The notes beneath the pieces were generated by a model. It had not been told where the DNA came from. It worked only from the letters and a program-made list of their open reading frames with translations, and searched no databases. This document shows positions 32,301-41,900 of a stretch of 64,000 bases of DNA, in pieces; position 1 is the first letter of the stretch, and the number at the start of each line of letters is the position of its first letter. The DNA is from Symbioplanes lichenis (GTDB taxonomy: Bacteria; Actinomycetota; Actinomycetes; Mycobacteriales; Micromonosporaceae): positions 62,001-126,000 of the forward strand of contig NZ_JAUZQD010000013.1 of assembly GCF_030709675.1 (NCBI RefSeq), in the 5' to 3' direction. The position numbers and the translations under genes were made by a program.

Positions 32301-35300
32301 CACCAGCCGGGCGATCGTCTGCTCGGCCGTGGTGGCGGGGGCCGCGCCGGTGCCGTGGGGGGTGCGGTCCGGGGCCGGCAGTGCAGCCCGGTCGACCTTG
32401 CCGTGCGGAGTGAGCGGCAGCCGGTCGAGGACCACCACGGCCGCGGGCACCATCGGGTCCGGCAGCCGCTGGGCGATCCAGGACCGTGCCCGGACCGGAT
32501 CGATCGGTGTGTCCGCGGTGAGGTAGGCGACGAGGTCGCGCCGGCCCGGACCGTCCTCCCGAGCCACGACGGTGGCATCGGTGACACCCGGGTGGCGGAC
32601 GAGGACCGCCTCGATCTCCGCGGGTTCGACGCGGAAGCCGCGGATCTTGACCTGGTCGTCGACGCGGCCGAGGAAGTGCGCGACGCCCTGCTCGTCGAGC
32701 CGGACCAGGTCACCGGTGCGATACATGCGGCTGCCCGCGGGGCCGAACGGGTCCGCCGGGAACCGCGCCGCCGTCAGTCCCGGATCGTTCGAGTAGCCGA
32801 GGGCCAGTCCGCGCCCGGCCAGGTACAGCTCGCCCGGCCGGCCGGCCGGTACCGGTCGCAGGGCGGCATCGAGGACGTACGCCTCGGTATGGTCCATCGG
32901 GCGGCCGATCGGGACGTCGTCGCCGGTGTCGCCCGGTCCGATCCGCCACACCGTCGCGAACGTGGTCGTCTCGGTGGGCCCGTACACGTTGGCCACCCGC
33001 ACGTGCGGTGCGGCCGAGCGCACCCGTCGCACGGCGTCGGCCGGCACCACGTCGCCGCCGGTCCAGACCTCGCGGAGCCCGGTGAACGACTCCGGTGCCT
33101 CCTGAGCGAAGGCGCGAAACAGGCCCGCGGTCAGGAACAGCGCCGTGACGGAGTGCCGTTCGACGAGCGTGGCGAGCGTCGCCGGCAGCAAGGCTTCCTC
33201 CGGCGCGACGACCACCGCGCCGCCCCGGACCAACGGCACCCACACCTCATAGGTGACAGCGTCGAACGTGGCCGGCGAATGCAGCAGCACCCGGCGGTGG
33301 GCGTCGCCGTCGAAGGCCCGGTCCAGCGCCAGCGCCGCGACCGCCCCGCACGGCACGACCACGCCCTTCGGGGTGCCCGTCGAGCCGGAGGTGTGCACGA
33401 TGTACGCCGGGCGCCAGGCGGCCGGCGGCACGCGCGGCGGGTCACCGTGCGGGCCGGATCGTGGCAGGTCCACGCGTACGCGGGGCAGGTCGGCCGCGCC
33501 GGGAACGGTGCCGTCGCCGGTCACGAGCAGGCACACCGGACGCGCGTCGCCGAGCATGGCGGCGAGCCGGGGAGCCGGGTGCGCCGGGTCGACCGGCACG
33601 TACGCCGCACCCGCCTTGAGCACAGCCAGCAGGGCGATCACGAGATCCGCCCCGCGGGGCACGGCGACCGCCACCCGGGTCCCCGGTGCGACGCCGGCCG
33701 CGGCCAGCCGGGCCGCCAGCCGATCGGCGCGCTCGACCAGCTCCCGATAGGTGAGGACGGTGTCCCCGGCCACCACCGCCACCGCATCGGGCGTGCGCGC
33801 GGCCACCGCGCCGACCAGCGCCGCCGGACTCACCGTCACGGCCGCCTCCGGTCCGGGCCCGGTGGTGTGCGCGGCCAGCCCGAGCAGCGCCTCGTGCCAC
33901 AGGTGCAGCAGGTCACTGATCTGCCCGGCGGTGAAGAGCGACTCGGGCCACAGCACCGAGGCGGTCAGCTCGACACCGGTGTCACCCTCCTGCGCCGCCA
34001 TGCCGATGCCGATCTCGTGGGGGATCGGCTCGTCCGGGTCGGCGCCGCCGTACAACCCGGTGAACTCGGGTGCGGTCGTCCACCCGGCCGCGGACCCGGC
34101 GCCGGTGGCGGCGAACCGCCCCAGGTAGTTGAAGCTGATCTGGGGTCGCGCCGCGCCGGCCAGCACCGGTGTGGTGCGGGGGTTGAGGTGGCGCAGGAGC
34201 CCGAACCCGACGCCCTTGTCGGGCAGCGACCGCATGGTCTCCCGGACCCGTCCGAGGGCGGCGGCCACGGCCGGGCCGCCGGCGCGGACCTCGTCCCAGG
34301 CGGGCGAGCCGACGTCCAGGAGCACCGGGCAGAGGGACGTGAACCAGCCGACCGTACGGGTCGGGTCGGCGCCGGGGACGACGGGTTCGCGGCCGTGCCC
34401 CTCGACGTCCAGCAGGACGGTGGACGTGTGGCCGCGGCCGTGCCGGCGACGCCAGTGCACCACCGCCAAGGCCAGGGCGGTCATCAGCACGTCGTCGGGC
34501 CCGCAGTGGAAGAGCCTCGGGGCGTCGGTCAGCAGTGTGCGGGTCGGCCCGGCCGGCAGGCGCAGCGTGTCGACCCGCCCCCCGGCGAGCACGTCGCGGG
34601 CCGGGTCGAGCCGTCCGGTGCCCAGCGGGGGATCCTCCCGGCCGAGCTGGGCGAGCCAGAAGTCCAGCTCGGCCTCGCGTTCCGGCCGGACTGCCGCCTC
34701 GGCGAGCATGAGCGCCCACCGCCGGTACGACGTCCCGGCGGGCGGCAGCACGGCGGGAGCGCCGGCCCGGGCGGCCTGCCAGGCCTCCGCCAGATCCGGT
34801 ACGAGGATCCGCCAGCTGACCCCGTCGACCGCCAAGTGGTGGACGACGATCACCAGCCGTCCTGCCCCGGACGACCCGGCGTCCAGCCACACCACCCGCA
34901 GCATCCTGCCGTCCTCGGGGGCCAGGGCTCGGCGGGCGGCCTCGATCTGCTCGTCGATCGTCCGGGCGAGGGCTTCCCCGGTCCGGCCGGCGACGTCCAC
35001 CCGGCCGACGCAGGCGGCGGCGGTGACGGCTCCGCGCGGCCGCACCTCGAGCGTCCAGCGGTCCGGCCGCTCCGGTCCGGCCGGCGCCCGGGTCAGCTTC
35101 AGGCGCAGCACGTCATGGTGATCGAGCAGTGTCCCCACCGCGGTCTCCAGAGGCCCCAGGCCCAGGCCGGCGGGTACGCGGACGACGACGGCCTGCCCGA
35201 ATCCGCCGGCCGGGCCGTGGCGGTGCCGGAACCACTCCATGATGGGGGTGAGTGGCACCTGACCGACGCCGTCACCGGATCCCTCGACCGGCGACTCCGT

Positions 35301-38117
35301 CACCCGCCCGGCGAGCGCTGCCAGTCCCGCGGCGGTGGGATGCTCGAAGACGTCCTGCGGCGTGAAGGCGAGGCCGGCGCGACGAGCCCGGCTCACCAGC
35401 TGGATGGCCAGAATGCTGTCGCCGCCCACGTCGAAGAAGCTCACGTGCGGGTCGACAGCGGGCACGCCGAGCACGGTGGCGAAGACCGCGCACAACTCCC
35501 CGGCCCGGGCGGCGGAGTCGTTCGCCGGCGCGGCCGCGGCCGCGAATCCGGGCGCGGGCAGAGCGGACCGGTCGACCTTCCCGGCCGGACCCGACGGGAG
35601 CCGCGGGAGGACGATCACGGCGTGCGGCACCATGTGACCGGGCAGCCGCTGGGCGACCCAGGCCCGTACGGCCGCCGGGCCGGCCGGGGCGGCCACAGTG
35701 ACGTATCCGATCAGCTTCCGGTCGCCGGGCCGGTCCTCCCGGACCACCGCGACGGCGGCGGTGACGTCCGGGTGCGCGGCGAGCGCGGCCTCCACCTCGC
35801 CGAGTTCGATGCGGAAGCCCCGGATCTTCACCTGGTGGTCGGTCCGGCCGAGATAGTGCAACAGCCCGTGCTCGTCCCGGCGGACCAGGTCGCCGGTGCG
35901 ATACATGCGGCTTCCCGCGGGGCCGAACGGGTTCGCCGGGAACCGGGCCGCGGTCAACGCCGGGCGGTCCCGATAGCCGAGGGCCAGCCCCGCGCCGGCC
36001 AGGTACAACTCACCGGGCCAGCCCGGCGGTACCGGTTGCAGCGCGGCGTCCAGCACATGCGCCCGGACGTTCGGCAACGGCCGCCCGATGGGTGGCGCCG
36101 CGTCGATCGGGCCGTCGGTGAACCAGGCGGTGGCGTAGACGGCCGCCTCGGTCGGACCGTACGCGTTGGCGATCCGGGCCCGGGGAAACCGTTCCCGCAC
36201 CGTCCGGGCCGCTCGCGGGGTCAGCGCCTCCCCGGCCAGGACGACGAGATCCGGCGACAGCATGACCGGGCCGGCCGCCAGCAGCCGGTCGAGGACCGAG
36301 GGAACCATGCTGACGAGGCTCGGCCGGGCCGCCTCGGTCAGCAGGGCCGGCGGATCCGCGAGCAGCTCGATCGTGCCGCCGGCGAGAAGCGGCACGACCA
36401 GCTCGAAGACCGAGACGTCGAAGCTCAGCGACGTGGTGGCCAGGACCCGCCGCATCGTGTGCTCGCCGACGTCACGGCGGGCCCAGGCGACCAGGTTCGC
36501 CACCGCGCGGTGCGGAACCACCACGCCCTTCGGCCGCCCGGTCGAGCCGGACGTGTAGAGGAGATAGGCGGGACTCTCCGGCCGGGGCGAGGCCCGATCG
36601 GCGTCCGCCGGCCGGCGCACCGGACAGTTGTCCAGCGCGGCCACGGTCGCCGCGTCGTCGAGCCGGACGACGGGAACACCGGCGGCGGCGGGCACCCTGT
36701 CGCCCGCGCCGATCACGACGGCCGGGCGGGCATCGGCGAGGATCGTGTCGATGCGGTACGGCGGCTGGTCCGCGCCGATCGGCAGGTAGGCGCCGCCCGC
36801 CTTGGCCGTCGCGAGCACCGCGACGATCATCTCGGCGGTGCGGGGGACCGCGAGAGCCACCGGGGCCCCGGGTGTGACACCCCGATCGAGCAACAGATGA
36901 GCCAGCCGGTTGGCCCGGGCGTCGAGATCTCCGTACGTGATGGTGACGGCCCCGGTGATCACGGCCGGTGCCCCGGGGTCGCGGTCCACGGCGGCCTCGA
37001 AGAGCTCGGGCAGGCCGGCCGCGCGTACCGGCAGATCGGTGTCGTTCCACTCGGTCAGCCCGCGCCGATGATCAGCCGGATCGAGCAGGGCGAAGGTGCC
37101 GACCGCCCGGCGGCCGTCCGCGGCGAGCTCCTCGACCGCACGGCGCACCCGGGTGAGGTAGGCCGTAACGGACGGGACGTCGTGCCGGGTGGCGTCGGCG
37201 TCCACGTGGAGGTGCAAGCCACGGTCGGCCGGGTCCTCGTGCACCCGTACGGTGATCTCCGCCGGACCGGTGCCGGAGCCCAGCTGGCGCAGGCCCGCCG
37301 GCGCCGGTCCGAAGTGGATCGGCGTCGTGGCCGGCAGCGTCTCCACCACCGTCGTGTACGGCTGGCCGGCCGGCTGTCGCGCGGCGCGGCGCAGAGCCCG
37401 GGCCACCGCTCGCACGACCTCGGCCCCGGTCTGTTCCGGGCGCACGGTCGTCCCGAGGGCGGCGACCGACGTCATCCGGCCGACCGCCCGCCGGTCCGCG
37501 CGGCCGGCCCGGTTGGTCACGGTCGTCCCGATGACCACGCCGGACTCGCCGGTTCGCCGTTGTTCCACGCAGGCGACGGCGGCGGTGACCAGCACCGGCC
37601 AGTGGACGCCCGCCGCGCGGGCGCCCCGGTGCACCGCTTCCGCGACGGCACCGCCGAGGGTGCTCTCGGCGGTCACCCGGCCGGTGGGCGGAATCGTCGC
37701 GGCCGGGCGGCCGGGCTCCGCCGGCTCCGGCGCCGGGACCAGCGGACCGGGCGTCACGCCGGCGCCGGTGAGGAGCGCGGTGTAGGTCTCACCGACCCGG
37801 GCTGCCACCAGGCCGACGCTGTGCCGGTCGAGCACCGACGGGTCGTACCGCTGGAACCAGCCGTAGCGTCCGCCGCCGAGATGGACGAGCACGTGCCGCC
37901 CCGGAGGCTCCGCCACCTCGGCCAGCCGGGCGGCCAGCCAGCGCCGCGCCCCGGCCGGGCCCGGATCGGCGCCGAGATCGACGAGCTCGGGATCGGCGGC
38001 GGCGAGGCCGGCCTCGGCGAGCGTACGCCGCAGGGCGATCGTGAACAGCGCCGGATCGAGCGCTCCGCCCGGCGTGACATAGGCCGCCAGGACACCCTCG
38101 GACAGCACCGTCGTCAT
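29382..38117 (-). CDS. non-ribosomal peptide synthetase, C*-A-PCP-E-A-PCP-E*-C
   Basis: A 2911-residue NRPS. (1) Residues about 1-310: shortened condensation-like domain in which the catalytic HHxxxDG reads YDPSVLDR (WFQRYDPSVLDRHS), so inactive. (2) A1 about 320-835 with YTSGSTGRPKG near 520; specificity residues read by eye D-V-F-M-V-A-A-V-Y. (3) PCP near 897 (GGDSI). (4) E1 with intact HHLAVDGVSW near 1092 and DVEGHGRE. (5) A2 follows E1 with no condensation domain between; HTSGSTGTPKG near 1577; code by eye D-A-Y-F-W-G-V-T-F. (6) PCP near 1960. (7) E2 degenerate: HRLAVDPPS near 2130. (8) C-terminal C domain with HHLLIDGWS near 2613. The start ATG overlaps the 3-hydroxyacyl dehydrogenase stop. 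No thioesterase, so the chain passes to another protein. Confidence 0.93.
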   Translation of the reverse strand: MTTVLSEGVLAAYVTPGGALDPALFTIALRRTLAEAGLAAADPELVDLGADPGPAGARRWLAARLAEVAEPPGRHVLVHLGGGRYGWFQRYDPSVLDRHSVGLVAARVGETYTALLTGAGVTPGPLVPAPEPAEPGRPAATIPPTGRVTAESTLGGAVAEAVHRGARAAGVHWPVLVTAAVACVEQRRTGESGVVIGTTVTNRAGRADRRAVGRMTSVAALGTTVRPEQTGAEVVRAVARALRRAARQPAGQPYTTVVETLPATTPIHFGPAPAGLRQLGSGTGPAEITVRVHEDPADRGLHLHVDADATRHDVPSVTAYLTRVRRAVEELAADGRRAVGTFALLDPADHRRGLTEWNDTDLPVRAAGLPELFEAAVDRDPGAPAVITGAVTITYGDLDARANRLAHLLLDRGVTPGAPVALAVPRTAEMIVAVLATAKAGGAYLPIGADQPPYRIDTILADARPAVVIGAGDRVPAAAGVPVVRLDDAATVAALDNCPVRRPADADRASPRPESPAYLLYTSGSTGRPKGVVVPHRAVANLVAWARRDVGEHTMRRVLATTSLSFDVSVFELVVPLLAGGTIELLADPPALLTEAARPSLVSMVPSVLDRLLAAGPVMLSPDLVVLAGEALTPRAARTVRERFPRARIANAYGPTEAAVYATAWFTDGPIDAAPPIGRPLPNVRAHVLDAALQPVPPGWPGELYLAGAGLALGYRDRPALTAARFPANPFGPAGSRMYRTGDLVRRDEHGLLHYLGRTDHQVKIRGFRIELGEVEAALAAHPDVTAAVAVVREDRPGDRKLIGYVTVAAPAGPAAVRAWVAQRLPGHMVPHAVIVLPRLPSGPAGKVDRSALPAPGFAAAAAPANDSAARAGELCAVFATVLGVPAVDPHVSFFDVGGDSILAIQLVSRARRAGLAFTPQDVFEHPTAAGLAALAGRVTESPVEGSGDGVGQVPLTPIMEWFRHRHGPAGGFGQAVVVRVPAGLGLGPLETAVGTLLDHHDVLRLKLTRAPAGPERPDRWTLEVRPRGAVTAAACVGRVDVAGRTGEALARTIDEQIEAARRALAPEDGRMLRVVWLDAGSSGAGRLVIVVHHLAVDGVSWRILVPDLAEAWQAARAGAPAVLPPAGTSYRRWALMLAEAAVRPEREAELDFWLAQLGREDPPLGTGRLDPARDVLAGGRVDTLRLPAGPTRTLLTDAPRLFHCGPDDVLMTALALAVVHWRRRHGRGHTSTVLLDVEGHGREPVVPGADPTRTVGWFTSLCPVLLDVGSPAWDEVRAGGPAVAAALGRVRETMRSLPDKGVGFGLLRHLNPRTTPVLAGAARPQISFNYLGRFAATGAGSAAGWTTAPEFTGLYGGADPDEPIPHEIGIGMAAQEGDTGVELTASVLWPESLFTAGQISDLLHLWHEALLGLAAHTTGPGPEAAVTVSPAALVGAVAARTPDAVAVVAGDTVLTYRELVERADRLAARLAAAGVAPGTRVAVAVPRGADLVIALLAVLKAGAAYVPVDPAHPAPRLAAMLGDARPVCLLVTGDGTVPGAADLPRVRVDLPRSGPHGDPPRVPPAAWRPAYIVHTSGSTGTPKGVVVPCGAVAALALDRAFDGDAHRRVLLHSPATFDAVTYEVWVPLVRGGAVVVAPEEALLPATLATLVERHSVTALFLTAGLFRAFAQEAPESFTGLREVWTGGDVVPADAVRRVRSAAPHVRVANVYGPTETTTFATVWRIGPGDTGDDVPIGRPMDHTEAYVLDAALRPVPAGRPGELYLAGRGLALGYSNDPGLTAARFPADPFGPAGSRMYRTGDLVRLDEQGVAHFLGRVDDQVKIRGFRVEPAEIEAVLVRHPGVTDATVVAREDGPGRRDLVAYLTADTPIDPVRARSWIAQRLPDPMVPAAVVVLDRLPLTPHGKVDRAALPAPDRTPHGTGAAPATTAEQTIARLVRELLPLDRVSLEDSFLALGGDSITALRLAVRARRAGFALTPRQVFEHRTVGAIAAAAEPLRPAPEPDDAATGPMPLTPAMRRFLDSGGPIDGRCRHVVLRLPGTVSADRLSDAVQAVVDRHDALRMRLTPDGQCEILPVGAVAAAGLVRHAGPAAEDEAVRAACRELVPAEAAMLRVVHCEPGRVHLLGHRLAVDPPSLRIMAGDLMSAWVAATADRSPAAALPPAGTSLRSWARMLAGEAVRPDRESEVERWAEQLDGDDPAPAPHVLDPAVDTVATAGRVPVVMSPAQSHALVGRLPAMFHCEPRDVLATALALAVARWRSVSRGEDGTSALVEIEEADRPPARTGLDLTHTMGCLGRTYPARLDPGPIDWADVRAGAATLGPAVRRVKEHLRSLPGGGLGFDLLRYLNPRTGPLLGAAGRARIGLTFLGRAAADDSTGDTATPGEPLTHPLAITALIRDGGPGPRLETTLSWATRVVGEDHARTLATLWEQALTGLAALADTGEGGHTPSDFPLVALSQSEVEAAEAACPGLTDILPLAPLQEGILFHALSGGEAGGVYVVQLTLGLAGTLDASALHGAAGDLLRRHPHLGAAFLHRGFRVPVQVIGAPPGVPWQETDLRDLSPQDRDRRLADLAAGHRTTGFSPGEPPLLRFLLCRLGPERHTLVLTIHHLLIDGWSVPLLVQDLMTLYGARLDGSTPAPAPAYRDFLGWLARRSRSEARAAWRTALAGLAAPTITGRARADSAAVLPERLEATLTEPESDAVRAAARAGGITLNTYVQAAWALALACSTHRDDVVFGVVVSGRPDDLPGVESMVGLLINTVPARIVLNPRETAGDLLRRVQDEQSRMMPHQYVSLSEIRRMTGRGELFDTAVAFENYPPGPVVSASELRLTGTSVRDMPHFTCALAVVPGERILLRVTHRPDLLPRSGAGELLAFLHRGIRLLTKHPDRTIADIRPGVAGSTTGPAQ

Positions 38118-38974
38118 CTCCCCGGTCCGGCGTGCGGATAGCGATGGAAGCCGTGACCGGTCTTGCGGCCCAGCCGGCCGGCCTCGACCAGGTCCACGAG
38201 CAGCGCGCTGGGTATGAACCGGTCGTCCCCGGTGTGCTCCCGGAGCATGTCCAGGGTGTCCACGACGGTGTCGACGCCGATCAGATCCGCGGTGGCCAGC
38301 GGGCCCAGCGGGTGCCCGAAACACTGGGTGAACACGGCGTCCACGGTGCTCGCGTCCGCGGTGTCCTGCCGCACCACCGTGGCCGCCTCGTTGATGGTCA
38401 GCATGAGGATCCTGTTGCTGACGAAGCCCGGGCCGTCGTTGACGACGACGGCCCGCTTGCCCATGCCGGTCAGCAGGTCCAGGGCGCGCCGCATGGTGTC
38501 GTCGCCGGTCCGCGCGCCGCGGACGACCTCGACGGTGTCCTTCAGCGGCGCGGGATTCATGAAGTGCGTGCCCAGCACCCGGTCCGGCCGCCCGGTGAAC
38601 GACCCGAGGCGGCCGACCGGGATGCCGGACGTGCACGAGGCGAACACGGTCTCCGGTGCGCAGAACCGGTCCAGGACCCCGAGCACCTCCTGCTTGACCG
38701 CGATCCGCTCGGTGACGCACTCGATGACGAACTCGGCCCGGGCCAGCGCGGCCGGATCCCCTGACCAGGTGACCGGGACGAGCGCGCCCCCGGCCGGTGC
38801 GAGCTCCGTCCGGCCGAGGACCCGGCTGAGCCGGATGCCGTCGCGCAGCCGGGCCGGCGCCCCGTCCAGGGCCGCCGGATCCGTGTCGGTCACCACCACC
38901 GCATGACCCGCCTGGTACGCGCACTGCGCGACGCCGACTCCCATGGTTCCGGCCCCGACGACACCGATCCTCAT
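38114..38974 (-). CDS. 3-hydroxyacyl-CoA/ACP dehydrogenase of the hydroxymalonyl-ACP set
   Basis: A 286-residue NAD-dependent dehydrogenase of the 3-hydroxybutyryl-CoA dehydrogenase family. Rossmann motif VGAGTMGVGVAQCAYQAGH, SCTSGIPV, GTHFMNPAPLKDTVEVV (catalytic His) and NDGPGFVSNRI are clear. In FkbK/ZmaG-type systems it oxidises glyceryl-ACP to 2-hydroxy-3-oxopropionyl-ACP on the way to hydroxymalonyl-ACP. FkbH-like, acyl dehydrogenase and ACP genes lie in the same operon, so this role is well supported. ATGA overlaps on both sides. Confidence 0.88.
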   Translation of the reverse strand: MRIGVVGAGTMGVGVAQCAYQAGHAVVVTDTDPAALDGAPARLRDGIRLSRVLGRTELAPAGGALVPVTWSGDPAALARAEFVIECVTERIAVKQEVLGVLDRFCAPETVFASCTSGIPVGRLGSFTGRPDRVLGTHFMNPAPLKDTVEVVRGARTGDDTMRRALDLLTGMGKRAVVVNDGPGFVSNRILMLTINEAATVVRQDTADASTVDAVFTQCFGHPLGPLATADLIGVDTVVDTLDMLREHTGDDRFIPSALLVDLVEAGRLGRKTGHGFHRYPHAGPGR

Positions 38975-41900
38975 GTGATGGCCTTTCCGATCGGGCCGGC
39001 CTCCGCCGGCCGCCACAGGTCGAAAACCGCCGTCCCCGGCTCGTCCCCGGCCCGGCGCAGCACGGTCGTCAGTTCCTGTGCGACGCCCTCGACAGTCGCC
39101 GGGTCGTAGAGAGCCGTGCGATAGGTCAACCGGACCACCACGTCCGCGTCGCCGTCGCCGTCCACCGTCACCGCGAGGTCGTGCGGCGTCCGGCCGGGGG
39201 CGCCCGCGGTCTCGTCGCCGGGACCGGCCGCGAACCACAGATCGGTGAGCGGATGCCGCCCCGGCACCGGCGGCAGATCGCCCCGGCCGGCCAGGTCGGC
39301 GAGCGACACACTCAGATGTCCCCGGGCGCGGGCGACGGCCGCCGCCACCCGGCTGGTCAGCGTCGTCCACGACGGCTCGTCGCCGAGGTCGGCCCGGATC
39401 GCCGCCGGTACGACCCGCTCCGGATCGCCCGGCGCGGTCAGCGGCAGCCCGACGAGGAGGTCCTCGACACCCGTACGGGCCGACACCACCGTCAGGAAGG
39501 CGGCCAGGAGCGCGATGCCGGCGTCCACCCCGGTGGCCCGGACGATCCGGGCCGGGACGGTGTGCCGGTGCACGGCGACGGCGTCATCCCCGTCGAGCGG
39601 GCGCAGCCGGTCACCCGGCAGATCGATCAGCGGGGCCCCGGCCGTCTCCGACCGCCAGTACGCCAGGTCGCCGGCCGTGGTCGCGGGGTCGGCTCCGGCG
39701 GCCGCCGCCGGGGCGGGTCCGAGCCGGTCCAGGGGAAGGTCCGGCCGCTCGACGACGCGATGCAGGACGGCCAGGAACCGTTCGGCCGTCGCTGCCACGG
39801 TCGGGCGATCGAACAGCTGGGTGCTGTACTCCAGCCCGGCTGTCAGGCCGGCCCGCCCGGCATGTTCGCCGATCACCAGGCTGAGGTCGAACTTGGCGGT
39901 GCCGGCCGGGATACCGGGGAACGGCTCGTCCGGCCCGGTGACGGGGTCCCCGGCGTGTGCGGCCTCCGGCGGCAACGTCTGATGCACGTACATGACGTCG
40001 AACAGCGGGCTGCGTCCCGGCTCGCGCGGCTGCGCCACCGCCTTGACCACCTTGTCGAACGGCACTTCCTGATGGTCGAGACCCGCCAGGACGGTACGCC
40101 GGGTACGCCGGACGAGCTCGCGGAAGCTGGGCCGGTCCGACAGGTCCCCGCGCAGCGCGACGGTGTTGTTGAAGAAGCCGATCAGCTGCCACAGCTCGGG
40201 GTGCGTGCGGCCGATCGTCGGCGTGCCGACGACGATGTCGTCCTGGCCGCTGTCCTGGTGCAGCAGCACGAACAAGCCGGCCAGGACGACGGCGAACAAC
40301 GTCGCCGACTCCTCGCGGCCGAGCGATCGCAACGAATCCACCAGCTCGCCGGAAATCACGAAGGGGTGGACGTCGCCGGCGTAGTCGCGCCGGTCCGGCC
40401 GGCGGCGGTCGGTGGGCAGCCGCAGGACCGGCACCTCACGCAGGGCGTCCTTCCAGTACTCCAGCTCGGGGTCGAGCAGCCCGTCCCGGAGCAGGTCCCG
40501 CTGCCAGCGCGCGTAGTCGTGGTACTGGATCGGCAACGGGGGAAGCTCGTGACGACGGCCCTCGGCCCGGGCGGCGAGATGGCTCTCCAGCTCCTGGTCG
40601 AGGACGGTCGGGGCCCAGCCGTCGTTCACCGCGTGGTGCATGGTGGTGAGGTCGATGTGCTCGTCCGCCGCCAGCCGGATCAGCACCACCCGGACCAGCG
40701 GATCGGTGGCCAGGTCGAAGGGCCGGCGCTCCTCGGCCCGCAGCACCGCGCGCGCCGCCGCCCGCGGGTCCGGCTCGCCGGACACGTCGGCGACCGAGAG
40801 GAAGTCGCCCAGCGCCGGCCGGATCACGAGCCGGGGCCGCCCGTCGTCGGACACGAAGTTGGAGCGCAACACCTCGTGCCGCGCGGCGAGATCCTCCCAG
40901 GCGGCCCGCAGCACCGCGGGATCCAGCGGCCCGCGCCGCCGCTGCGAGACCGGCAGGTTGTAGAGGGTCGTCTCCGGATCGAGCTCGTGGTGGAACCACA
41001 TGCGCTCCTGCCCGAAGGAGAGCACCCGCTCGCCGCCCGGCGTGATCGGCGGCAGGGCGGAACGGGCCGGGGCCGGCGCCGGCGGTGCGGCGGCCGGGCC
41101 CGCGGCCCGGTCCGCGATGACCCCGGCCAGGTCGCTCACCAGCGGGTGGTCGTGCACGTCGAGCACCCGCAGATCGGCCCGGTACGCCTCGCGGACCCGG
41201 TCGACGAGTTGCAGCGCCACCACCGAGTTGCCGCCGAGCTCGAAATAGTCGGCATCGGCCGGCACCTCGTCGGCGTGCAGCAGCGCCCGCAACGTGTCCG
41301 ACAACCACGGCAGCACCCCGGCGCCCGGGTCCGGTGCGACGGCAGCGGGAGGCGTCGGGCCGGGCGCCGGGCGGGGCGCCACGCCCGCGGGCCGGGGCCA
41401 GCAGCGTTCGCCTCGCAGCGGGTAGCCGGGCAGGTGCACGCGCCGGGCCGGGTGGCCGGGCGGATCGAGCGCCGCCCAGTCCACGTCGATCCCGGCCTCG
41501 TACAGCCGGCCGAGCAACCGCAGCAGACCGTCGGGATGCCGCTGTACGACATCGACGGCCACCGGCGCGGCCAGGATGTCGCCGGCCCGCAGCGCCTCGC
41601 CGATCTCCCCCCGGTGCCCGAGCTCGACGAACCGGACCGGTCCGTCCGCGAGCTGCGCGGCGACCGTCCGCAGCCGATCCCGGTCGGCCGCGGGGAAGGT
41701 CTCCGTCCCGCCCAGTCGTGCGGTGTCCGCGGCGGACAGCTCGCCGCGCAGCCATCGCGCCGCGTACCGGCCGGCGCCGGAGCTCAGGATGCCGTGGATC
41801 GGCACGCCGGCGGCCACCAGCCACCGGAAGGCCATGAGCTGCCAGGCGACCACCGCGGCGTACCGGTCGCGCAGGGGCAGTGCGGCGGGAAGCTCGTCCG

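Noticed and set aside
38118..38924. N-terminal extension of the NRPS reading frame up to 38924
   Set aside because: The extra 269 residues are Arg/Gly/Pro-rich and antisense-phase to the dehydrogenase gene; the ATG at 38117 overlaps the dehydrogenase stop and begins a sensible domain.
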